The position numbers and the translations under genes were made by a program. The notes under the pieces are model-generated. The model searched no databases and was not told where the DNA came from. It saw only the letters and a list, made by a program, of their open reading frames with translations. 64,000 nucleotides of DNA from Bugula neritina (taxonomy: Eukaryota > Bryozoa > Gymnolaemata > Cheilostomatida > Bugulidae): NCBI GenBank assembly GCA_964035545.1, contig OZ037767.1, positions 5,783,207 through 5,847,206 of the forward strand. Reading direction: 5' to 3'. Of this stretch, positions 32,703-51,693 are shown one piece after another (within the stretch, counting starts at the first letter, position 1; every line of letters begins with the position of its first letter).

Positions 32703-41354
<8,652 letters not shown>

Positions 41355-42549
41355 GCTCTCTAGATGAGCTGCTATCAGTTACTGATTTGAGATCACATGT
41401 TTGCAGCTCATAGATAACATCTACCTACCATAATTCTTCTAAAAGTTGCAGTATCTACCTACCATAATTCTTCTACAAAGTGCAGCATTTACCATAATTC
41501 TTCTACAATTTGCAGTATCTACCTACCATAATTCTTCTACAAAACGCAGCATAATGATGTACATACATTAATATAATTATTATAGTTTAATACTGAATAA
41601 ATAATTTTGTTTATAGCATTTTGCAGTTATAATTTCAGATAAATTTAACAACTGCAATCTATGCACAGTAACATATTTTGTTAGCTCATTATGTAGGCTA
41701 TTCCTCATTAAAATATTTTATCCAATCCTAATAAAATCTAATTGAATAATTGTTTACAAATTTGACATCATTTTTCTTTAAAGGATCATTTTAATTTATT
41801 ATTGCAGATTAATTATATGCTTGTTAAACAGTATGTTAGTTTATAGATATTTTACAGTATGTAATTTTCCATGAGCCACATTTATTTTCAACTTGGCCAC
41901 ATGGGGCACAATGGGCCACGCTGATTATTGCACCCTGATTACTGTTATTAGTTTGTTTGCTCAAAAAGTTAGATGAAATGTTACTAAAATCTATAGATAT
42001 AGCCATTTCTGACCTTTTTGTAAAGTATCAAAGACATCATGGTACGACTACCAAACTAAAAGGTGAAGCTCCCCTAATAGGCCTATATACATTTGGTGAG
42101 GTTATAGCTTTGTCATTTTATACATTATACAAACCACTCTGCTGTTGCTACTAATGGATAGCCATGATATTCATTATATATTACACCATTGAGGGAATAT
42201 ACATGTATTTGACTGAAATAAATTGTGATTTGCTCATTTGCTCCCCCCTCTCCTTTTCGTCCTCCAGTCACAAATCTCAGCCATGCACCTTAGCTACAGT
42301 ACATAGAAAAAAGTCCACTCGGAATTTTTTAGTACATGTTACTAAAGTTTTTTTCTGATGAAAGTTCCTGTGAAGTAGAAATAGAAAAAAACATTTTTAG
42401 TTCTAAACAGTAATGAAAATGGGACAATAGAAAAGAGTGATTTTGCCTCCCCTTGTTATCTGTGGTGGTATACAAACTGTACAGCTAAAACATGATTTTT
42501 GCTGTAGATCTAAAAGAGTATTTTTATTTATTTGTGTAACCAAGAGCTG
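41355..42549. other. Upstream region of gene E
   Basis: Contains the 5' region of gene E, with the 30-34 bp repeats at 41421-41548, then AT-rich DNA up to the LINE. A short open frame at 41957-42154 has no recognisable features. The motif CACAATGGGC occurs near 41907 and again beyond the LINE near 46121, which hints that both flanks belong to one older repeat. Confidence 0.5.
41421..41548. repeat. 30-34 bp tandem repeat upstream of gene E (four copies)
   Basis: ACCATAATTCTTCT starts at 41427, 41461, 41491 and 41525 (spacings 34, 30, 34), about 70-195 bp upstream of the ATG of gene E. It is the inverted counterpart of the two-copy repeat before gene D. Confidence 0.9.
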
Positions 42550-45500
42550 TACCAGTTTACACTACGGACCCCAGCATCCAAGGACTGATGGCAATGATGT
42601 ACTGTAGAGAAGTTCCCATCAGTCAAGACTTCATACTAACCTCCAAGCGGTCACCACTGGTAACTGGGTGTAGATACACCCAGGCTAATAGTATGAGGAT
42701 CTATGGGTTGATCACCCAGACAACAATCCATCCAGAAACGTGACACTCTGAGAGGGCGAATTACTCGGCCAGTCACTGCGACTACTGAACTGCTGTGCTC
42801 GTCCTGGACACTCCTTGCCAGCACAGCGTACTTCTTTAGTGGAGAGGGGTGCTTAAGCAACTGACAAAACCCTAAGTATCCTTAAACTTCTTGTCAGCGT
42901 AATCCAATTGAATCATGAAAAGAAAAATGAACACGAAATCATACTGGCAGGACGTCGCCCAGGATAAAAAGGTCCAAATTTCTAAACTCAACCTTGCATC
43001 ATGGAACATACGAACAATGCTAGACCGGGAGAACACAGAAAGACCTGAGAGAAGAAGTGCAATCATTTCATCTGAACTACAGAAGTATGGCATCGACATT
43101 GCAGCACTGAGTGAAATCAGATTCAAAGATACCGGTAACATTCGTGAAGAGTCAGGCTACGCCATTTATTGGAGTGGCAAAACTGCATTTGAGCGCAGTG
43201 AGTCAGGCGTGGCTCTTGCTATCAGGAACGAACTTGTTTCGAGACTAATCGAAGAGCCAAAGGCTATAAGCGACAGACTGATGTCACTCAGGGTTCCTCT
43301 GTCTGATGAGCGATGGTGCACGGTGATAGCTGTCTATGCTCCCACGATGACAAACAGCCAAGAAAACATCAACAGATTCTATGACCAACTGAATCAGGCT
43401 CTAAGATCAGTCCCAGCAGCTGATAAGATCGTACTCATGGGGGACTTCAATGCTAGGGTTGGACAAGATCACTCAACCTGGCCCGGTGTGATAGGCAAGT
43501 ATGGCTGCGGAAACCTGAACTCCAATGGTGAACTTCTGATCTCAGTCTGTAGTGAACATCAACTGTGCATTACCAACACCTTTTTCAAGCATAAACCAGC
43601 TCACAAGTTTTCTTGGATGCACCCGAGAAGCAAGAACTGGCATCTCATCGACTTTGTTATCACACGACAACGTGATCTACCAGACATTCTGGACACAAGG
43701 GCGATGAGAGGGGCGAATTGCAGTACTGACCACATCATGATTAGGTCAAAAGCTAAGCTCAGAGTGAGGAGAAAAATGAAGAAAGGGAGAACACCTTGCC
43801 AGAAGCTGGACGTTTCTTGACTTAAGAATGAGGAAGTAAGACAAGAACTGGAAAAGTCCCTTGCTGGGAAACTGAACTCTGCTTCAGAGGGCGTGGAGAG
43901 TAAGTGGAGAGCATTCAAAGAGATCGTTTATGCAGAGTCAAAAGTGCACCTCGGCACTGTCAGCAGGAAGCATGAGGACTGGTTTGACGAGAATAATAAT
44001 GAGCTTCAAGAACTCATCCAGAAGAGAAACAAGGCCAGAGCAGACATGTTAACCAGGAATACTCGCTCGAACAAGTCAAAGCTTAGAATGGCTGGCAGAA
44101 AACTCACAGGAAGATGCAGGGAGCTCAAGAACGACTGGTGGTTGGCAAAAGCTGCTGAACTGCAACGGTTTGCTGACACTAACGACATGAAAGGCTTTTA
44201 CCAAAGCACGAAAACTGTTTGGGGTCCAAGAGTGAGTCATCCTGACCAGCTCCTGGCCAGTGACAGCTCAACACTCCTGACAGAAAAACAAGATCTTTTA
44301 GCGAGATGGACAGAGCATTTCAGCAAGCTACTAAACGAGACTCCAGATATTGATGACAACATCATTGAGAACCTGAGACAAGCTCCCATTCAGGACTGGA
44401 TGGACGATTGCCCAGATATTGAAGAGATCATCAAGGCAACTTCGATGCTAAGTGAAGGGAAATCACCTGGCTCTGATGGCATTCACCCTGAGGTTATCAA
44501 AAGGGGAGGGCCCAAACTAATAAGTACTCTCCATGAGATAATAAAGGAGGCATGGAAAACTGCTGTAGTCCCTCAAGATTGGAAAGATGCCCAACTTATA
44601 ACCATCTTCAAAAAAGGTGATCGGAAGCTGTGCGGTAACTACAGAGGTATCTCCCTGCTCTCAATTCCCGGTAAAGTTTTTGCTCGTGTCCTTCTAAATA
44701 GACTGACATCATATGCAGAAAACTTCCTACCCGAAACTCAGTGTGGATTCCGTAGTGGAAGGGGAACAGCAGACATGATATTTGCACTGAAGCAGATACA
44801 GGAAAAATGCATCGAGCAAAATATGCCCCTGTACATGGTCTTCATTGACTTCACCAAAGCGTTCGATACTGTTGATCGGGCGACCCTGTGGAAGATCTTA
44901 CAGAAACTCGGTTTTCCCAGTCACTTCACCAATCTTATCAGCGCTCTCCATACTGGCATGAAGGCCTCAGTCAAGCTGAAGGAGGAGTTATCTGAGTCGT
45001 TCCAGGTCAACAATGGTGTGAAACAAGGATGTGTGTTGGCTCCAACGCTATTCTCTATTTTCTTATCGGCTGTTCTACAGCACGCATTTGAAAACTGTGA
45101 TAAAGGCGTCTGGATTCAAAGTAGACCTGGAGCTGATCTGTTCAATGCGAACCAATACAAGTCAACAACAAGAACACAGAAAGTGTTGGTTAGAGAACTC
45201 ATGTTTGCTGACGACACTGCCTTCGTTGCACACAGCTATGGCGATGCACAGGAATTAGTCGACAGATTCGCCAGAGCTTCCAAAGCTTTTGGTCTGAAGA
45301 TCAATATCAAGAAAACAGAAACGCTCTACCAACCGGCACCTGGAGCCCATGACAGTGGTGACAGTATCTGCATAGATAATGAAGACCTTGCCAGTGTCAA
45401 TAAGTTTAAATATCTTGGGTCTACAGTGATGTGCAACAACAAGATGGATGAAGAGATTCATACAAGGATGTCCAATGCTTCAATCTCATTCGGCAGACTA

Positions 45501-46025
45501 AAGACCAAAGTGTGGTACAATAAGGATCTGTCATTCAAGACCAAGTGTACAGTGTACAGAGCCATTGTCCTGTCCTCTCTGCTCTATGGAGCGGAGGCCT
45601 GGCCTGTATACAGGATAGCCGCTCACAAATTCAACACCTATATGATGAGACATCTACGCCAGATCTTGAACGTGAAGTGGTGGGATTTCATCTCGAATGA
45701 GGAGACTCTAGCACAGGCAAATCTACCCAGCATGTATGAACTACTCATTCAAAAAAACCTGAGATGGGCTGGTCATGTGCATCGAATGGATAACTCTAGA
45801 TTACCTAAACAAATTCTCTATTCACAACTGAAAGAAGGCACCCGTGGTGTTGGCAGGCCGCGACTGAGATTCAAAGATACCGTTAAACGCAATCTAAAAG
45901 ACCTGAAGATCCCTATTGGTAGCTGGCAATCTCTCAGCAAAGACGGATGTAAATGGAGGACCATGATTCACCGGAAGTCATCTTCGGACACGAAGGACAG
46001 CTAATGAATGAATGAATGAATGAAT
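42550..46025 (+). mobile_element. Non-LTR retrotransposon (APE-type LINE), nearly full length
   Basis: A clear jump in GC content marks the element. About 360 bp of 5' leader precedes one long frame with endonuclease and reverse transcriptase domains (42915-46004). It ends in an (ATGA)n run directly after the stop, as expected for a LINE 3' end with short tandem repeats. The 5' border is approximate. I could not identify a convincing target-site duplication. The clade is not settled; the RT resembles the widespread RTE/CR1-like invertebrate elements. Confidence 0.9.
42915..46004 (+). pseudogene. LINE endonuclease-reverse transcriptase ORF, split by one in-frame TGA
   Basis: Makes a DNA nick and reverse-transcribes the element RNA at the target (family knowledge). 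The first part (42915-43820, 301 residues) is an APE-type endonuclease: NLASWNIRTM, ALSEIRFKD (catalytic Glu), VIAVYAPT, LMGDFNARVG, DFVITR and CSTDHIMI. The second part (in the same frame, longest ATG-initiated piece 43893-46004, 703 residues) holds the reverse transcriptase: GKSPGSDGIHPEVIK, GNYRGISLLS, QCGFRSGRGTADM, VFIDFTKAFDTVD, NGVKQGCVLAPTLFS, the catalytic FADD in LMFADDTAFVA, then LKINIKKTETL and KYLGSTV. The C-terminus has RWAGHVHRMD and GVGRPRLRFKD, usual for this group. The halves are separated only by TGA at 43818-43820; the frame is open on both sides. This is most simply one nonsense mutation in a young copy. Confidence 0.9.
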
Positions 46026-47969
46026 ATTAACTAAATTAAGATCAGATGCAACCAAATCAACAAGATTTCAATATATTTGTTGTGTCCCACCCAGTGGCCC
46101 ATTGTACCCCGGTACCTGGCACAATGGGCTGAACTTTTCATCATGAAAATTCCATCATTCTGAAAGTTGTGAGAAAGATAGAAACAACAATCTGATACCT
46201 GTAATAAACAACAGATGCAGCATTTAAACTAGAGATTATTGAACTAGTAACTTGAAAAACAGACGATTGAGAGCAAAAAACTTAAAAATCAGCTTGTTGT
46301 GCCTCTCCCCCCCCCCCCCCCCGTTACCCCTACTTGCATGCATTAAACTGTTATTTCAACCTGTAATCCATTTACTTATACAAAGTGTATTAACATTTTT
46401 TTTAAATTTCTAACCGCTAGCATATTATGCAATTTTGCCCAAAGGTAAAGTAAATCACCTACAGCCTAATACAATGATTATATACAAGGTAGGTGGTTGA
46501 AGGTTTATATAGATTAAACTTTCACCCTTATAAAATTAAAGTCTTACCGTCAAATTAAATGACTTCATATGAGCATGCAGTGCACACATGTTTTTACAAA
46601 ATACATTGTTTGGAAGTATAGCTGAAACTAAAATGATGATTATGTAGGTATGACACTGCATGCATTTAGTATTCTTTATTTCAACCAGAAAGTAAAGACA
46701 TTTGTTTGGGTGGAAACTTTAACATCTAATAGATTATTGAAAAAGTAGGTAGAAAACAAAGAGAAAATATTTATTATTTACCAAAATAAATCTAGTCCTG
46801 AATTTTTATATAAATCAGAAGCCTGGGTAGGCCTACCACAAAGCACAACCACGCAATTTGTGCAATGTAGCAGTAATGGCAATGAAAAAGGTGCTTTTCT
46901 TGTAAATGTCAACAGAAAAAAATAGTTCAATCGTATTACATATTGTAGAAGCAGGTTCGTTATACTTTTGCTTGCTTACACAAGGACAAACTACTTTTGT
47001 TTAGCTTTAAAGCAAGTATTGTTAAATATATAAAATGGAGTTTTCTCCTCGTAATTATTTGATTACACAAATTCTGGAGTCTAGCAATGGCCACTATTAT
47101 AATTCTCAGCTGATCAAATATTTATAGTTACTGAAATCAAAAAATGCATGATAGCTCGTTTGGTTTGGAATTTTCAATAAAACTACACCAATTTTTTATG
47201 TATAAATATAGTTACATTCACTCGTCAGATTTTGCAAAGTTACTCACTAATTTCAATGTACATAAGCTAAAATAAAAACACATTTTGTGTACTGCATGCA
47301 GCTGAATTTAAAACTATTTTTAACTTTACTGAAAGATTTAATCTTGCAAATCCATTGCTACATCAGATTGTAACTTGAAGCATAATTATATACGTTTTAA
47401 AAACTCATTGAAATTCAATACACCTAATGTATATTTAACATTTCAGAAAAGTTGTTGGCAGCAACATACAATTTTTAAACAAACTGCTATAGTATATATA
47501 CAGTTTGCACTATTATTTCTAATTTTTGCTTTAGTCAAAATATGCAAAAAAGTATGTGTAAATAAATATTGGCAGATGCACTCATGTGTGTGATTTAAAT
47601 TTTAGTGTAATGTAAAGAATATTATATATTTATTCCTTTCTTTAAATAAAATTTTTTTTATATGCATCAAGTCAATTATTGAAATAAATAAATTGTATCC
47701 CGTTAGGATACCTTACTGCCTATGAGTTAGTTTTTTGCGTTACTGTATTATTATATTATATACCTGTCAGGGGTTTCTCACAGGGATAGCAACTATAAAA
47801 TTGCGTGAGTTTATATACCTTAAAATAAATTATTAACTTCTAAAGTTAAACTGAAAACCAAAGTTGAATAATTATAACAGAGTTACATGCTGGTAACTAG
47901 CTAATATGGGAAGGCAACTTCCTACCTTGTTAAAACTTTATGCATGCTTTTTAGATGATTGTACTAGAT
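46026..47969. other. Spacer between LINE and hAT-like element
   Basis: AT-rich DNA without supported genes. It holds a short inverted pair GCCCATTGT / ACAATGGGC near 46096-46128, a run of 16 C at 46307-46322, and a SINE tail fragment at 47766-47810 (TTTCTCACAGGGATAGCAAC). Confidence 0.55.
47766..47810 (+). mobile_element. SINE 3' tail fragment
   Basis: TCAGGGGTTTCTCACAGGG and ATAGCAACTATAAAATTGCG match the 3' end of the SINEs at 2005-2215 and 14368-14590. The head is missing. Confidence 0.6.
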
Positions 47970-49963
47970 CAGGGATGTTCATCAAAAGGCCACCTAAATG
48001 GACAATTTCCTGGCAAGGACCACTTTGTAAAGTTCAGCTTGAGCTAAGGGCTTCAACATCAGTATATTTTAAATTATTCTATGCAAAATTCTTGAACCTT
48101 CACACAATGAAGTCCCACTAATTGCTGCTGTCTGTATGTTTTATAGCATGTACACAGGATAGTTAAGGGCATCCTCACTAAGAATATGTGATGGCTCCCG
48201 TCAGTTTTGGTCTCTTGGCATTATTCGCTATTGTTAGTTATAAGGGGTTTTATCTATAGTTGTCATAAATAGGTCAGTTTTAGCTTTTAGTGTGTAATAG
48301 TCAATTAACATGTGCTCTTTCTAGCTGTCCAATCAGTTTTGTGATATCTGCTATGGTTTAAGAATGATTGGTGTTTTAATGAGCCATTCCATGGTTGGCA
48401 AGCTGGTCACGTGATTAGAACATATAGCGCGAACTCTAATAATAGTTCAAATAGCGGCGTAGTGTAGAGCGTAACGTAATTAGGTATAATTTGACTGAGA
48501 ATTGTTACTAATAATAAACATGGCGACTGGATCGCGCTGCAAGTTAATAGATAACAGATATTGACAATTTAAAAGAATGTTTCTACATTGAAAATTATGG
48601 ACAAGGACTGAAGAGTAGTGGTGATAATAGTAATGATGAACTTAGTGACAACAGTGATGCAAAAAAGTTAGATTTTATTATGAAACCACGTGGCATTATA
48701 GTATTAATCTCTCAGGATAATCATCAAAATGTTCTCATTATACTGAACTCAACTTTGAAATATTGATTAAGATATTGCAGATATGAATTTTAAATTAATA
48801 TTTTCATGATCAGCATAAAAAACCAACCCTAGTAACTAACTTTTGGGCTGATGGAGCTAATTTAAGACACTGTTGCTAGGTAGATAAACAACGAATTTAG
48901 TACAATTTTGAGTCGCCGAACTTTGACTGTTAATTACTCGCAATAATAAAAGGCGTTTGTTGTGGACCGCTGTGTGTATAACCTGGCATATTTCTGGTTC
49001 TATTTGACTGATTTTAAAAATTTAAAGTGCAATGTGATCACAAAGTCCTACTCTATTCATCCACATCAAAAAAGAAAAATCTTGGATGACCCCCAAGAGA
49101 CCAAAAATGACAGCAGCCATCACATATCATAAATTTCTCTCAAAATGTAGTTCAGGTTCTTGAATAATATTGCTCTGCGGGTGGCATGCGTGTTGCCTAC
49201 TTGCATTTGTTTAGCCTAAGATTAAACTACAGCCAATGAGCAGCAACCTTCATTAGGGCTGCGTTATCTATCAACATTCCATTATGGGTGCTACATAAAC
49301 AAAGTACAAAGCGAGCTATTCATAATAGCCTGCCAGCTAGCAAGCCTATAATTAGCATGTACGCGCCAATATCTTCTCATCCCTAAGTGCTCATTGAAGC
49401 GTGAAGCACTGCGCGCTGCTAGTTTCTTATGAAAAAATATGGCAGTTTCAGTGTATAAATCACCAATTTATGGGCAATCTAGCAAAGTTATCGGAAAATG
49501 AAAAAAAGTTGCACTGGAGAAATATCTCAGGATTCCAGCAGTGCAATTTTTATTCAGATATCATGTTTTCCTGCTGAGATATTTTACTGGTACTGAAAAG
49601 TCAGCTTTTCTGCTAAAATTGGCCAAAATTGAGCAGTTTTTTGTCTATAACTTTGCAAAAAAAATGAAAATTGAAATTTCCAAAAAAGTTGCACTGGGGA
49701 AAAACAAGATCTACAACATAGTTTTTAAATTTTGACTCTAGCACAATTAGGTGAGATTTTATTTTACTGGTACTGAATTCTTATATGATTACAATGCAAA
49801 CCTCAGCAAGGCAGTTGCAGCTAAAAGGTTGCCCTTAACTATCCTGTGTATGTAAAAATTTAGACGTTTAAAGGGTAGCTTTCCACTCCAATTCATGTAC
49901 ATGTGCACAATAATTTTGTGAAATTTTTGGGGGTTTGGGGTCACATAAATGTTGGCATCCCTG
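47970..49963. mobile_element. Non-autonomous hAT-like DNA transposon
   Basis: Both ends read CAGGGATG inwards (47970-47977 and the complement of 49956-49963), the usual type of hAT terminus. They are flanked by TACTAGAT (47962-47969) and TACTAAAT (49964-49971), an 8-bp target duplication with one mismatch, as expected for hAT. A 21-bp perfect inverted repeat lies further in, at 48151-48171 and 49830-49850. No transposase frame is present over the 1994 bp. A second pair of 35-bp inverted repeats sits inside (48184-48218 and 49093-49127). Confidence 0.8.
48184..49127. repeat. Internal inverted repeat pair (possible nested element)
   Basis: The 35-bp arms (starting ATATGTGATGGC on the left, CCAAGAGACC on the right) match at 32 of 35 positions in inverted orientation, enclosing about 870 bp. 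Either a second transposon nested in the hAT-like element or part of its own subterminal structure. I see no clear target duplication. Confidence 0.55.
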
Positions 49964-50689
49964 TACTAAATGATTAAGGAGACAATGAGATATAATATAA
50001 CGTATTACCCTCAAGCAGTTGTGCAGATTAACTTCAGTATTTTTATAACTTCTAATTAAAAGCCTTGTTGAATGTTACCACACAACTAGTAAAGCTAAAT
50101 ACTAAAACAATGATTGAAATTGCAGATAATGTCTTTAAATAACTAAAATGAACATATCATGACATATATTTTTAATTGCATTTTAATGAATTCATATACG
50201 ATACACTAAAAAATTAATGCAAGACTAATTAAATGCAATTATAATGTAAAATACCTATTGGCTTGGCTATATAGGTACTTGACTCCTATATGATAGTTGT
50301 ATAATAGTGGTGTATATACCAACAGAGAGGGGGGGGTGCATGATGTACATAAAACTTAACTTTAACACTCATTTCTAAAGTGATTTATGCATTCACAATA
50401 CTATAATAACACTGCAAGTTAAATACAATCTACTCTGTATAGAAATAGAAAGCTGAAGCAAAAAAAACATGGAGTCCAACGCATACCGTGCAGATTTCCT
50501 GTTTTTTTATATACTGAGAGTAAATGTAGATACAAACTGTTTTATATTTACAGCAAAAACTGGTTCAGTGCAAATCTTATGAATGATCTCCAGTTCAGCT
50601 TCAGACACTTTGAATAATCTGAGTCTTGCTGGCAATATTCAAAGTTTATCTTTGCTTAAAATAGGAGCTGATACTATATAGCCTAGAGG

Positions 50690-51110
50690 ATAGAGTACTA
50701 CAGTAGGGGATATAATGTAATATAAGGGTATAAGGTATAGTATTAGGCTATAGGGAATAATACTAGGGTGGAAGGTAGGATAATAGGAAAGGTGATATGC
50801 TAGAGTAGGGGATATAATACTAGGGTACAGAGGGTAGGATACTAGGGTATAGGGTATAATATACCAGGTTAGAGGGTAGGGTACTAGGGTATAAGATAGG
50901 ATAATAGGGTAGAGGAGAGGATACTATGGTATAGGGTATAACATACCAGGTTAGAGGGTAGGATACTAGGGTATAAGATAGGATAATAGGGTAGAGGAGA
51001 GGATACTATGGTATAGGGTATAACATACCAGGTTAGAGGGTAGGATACTAGGGTAGAGGATATAATATTATTGTAGAGGGTAAGATACTAGAGTAGAGGG
51101 TGTTGAATAG
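50690..51110. repeat. Purine-rich minisatellite with 82-bp higher-order unit
   Basis: Built from GGGTA/GGATA/ATACTAGGGTA words. A longer unit containing TACCAGGTTAGAGGGTAGG repeats with a period of 82 bp (starts near 50861, 50943 and 51025). No spacer/repeat organisation of a CRISPR type. Confidence 0.85.
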
Positions 51111-51430
51111 AACATGCTTAGTAGCACAGCTGAACTGAACTGCACTTGTATGTTTCAAATGAAAGCAGCTGTGCATTAACCTATAGTTAAGAGCTTTTGA
51201 ATATTTTTTCAAAAAGTAAGGTAAGGGTTATAGCATAAAAGATATAGAATATGTAGGCTTTCATTTCATTTTAAGGTTTTCTCATTCATATATTTCTATA
51301 GGATTTTCTGCATGTTAATTAATGTCACTTGAAGATGAATATACTAGTTTGGACAACTGCTTGTTTTTTGTAATTTTTAATCATGAGGGCTGCAGGATGT
51401 TTCTTCATAAAGGGTATAATTATTCATCTA

Positions 51431-51528
51431 AAATAAGCTAGTTAAAGAATGCTGGTATACCAGCATTCTTTAACTAGCTTATTTGAGGATTTGATTTTTG
51501 CTTACAAGCAAAAATCAAATCCTCAAAT
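51431..51528. repeat. Two adjacent perfect palindromes upstream of gene F
   Basis: 51431-51484 is a perfect 54-bp palindrome without loop, centred on GGTA/TACC. It shares ATTT with a second one, 51481-51528, which has perfect 23-bp arms around a 2-base loop (GCTT-AC-AAGC). Both can extrude as hairpins or cruciforms. They lie about 165-265 bp upstream of the gene F start codon. Confidence 0.95.
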
Positions 51529-51693
51529 ATCCTTGAATTGTCAACACATGCACAACACAATAAGATAATCAGTTACACATGAGCTCAGATGTCAACATTG
51601 TCAAGTTGAACAAGGTGCTCTGCAATAGTTAGCATTCTTTACAGGTGTGCCTAGTTGATTAGATGCGTGGTTATAATTTAGCACTTTATCAGC

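Larger units (their letters stand above)
49972..51693. other. Upstream region of gene F
   Basis: AT-rich DNA with a purine-rich minisatellite (50690-51110) and two abutting hairpin palindromes (51431-51528) that end 165 bp before the ATG of gene F. No coding sequence supported. Confidence 0.6.

Noticed and set aside
41957-42154. 65-codon open frame upstream of gene E
   Set aside because: No recognisable motif, no splice partner, no conserved neighbour. Expected by chance in this much sequence.
43818-43820. In-frame TGA of the LINE as a selenocysteine codon
   Set aside because: No catalytic role at this inter-domain position and no reason to expect a SECIS element. A nonsense mutation is simpler.
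46085-46135. GCCCATTGT/ACAATGGGC pair beside the LINE as a transposon end
   Set aside because: Only nine matching bases and no second end that I could place, although similar words near 41907 are noted.
50690-51110. Regularly spaced repeat considered as a CRISPR-like array
   Set aside because: The 82-bp units are contiguous, without unique spacers, in a eukaryotic genome. It is a minisatellite.
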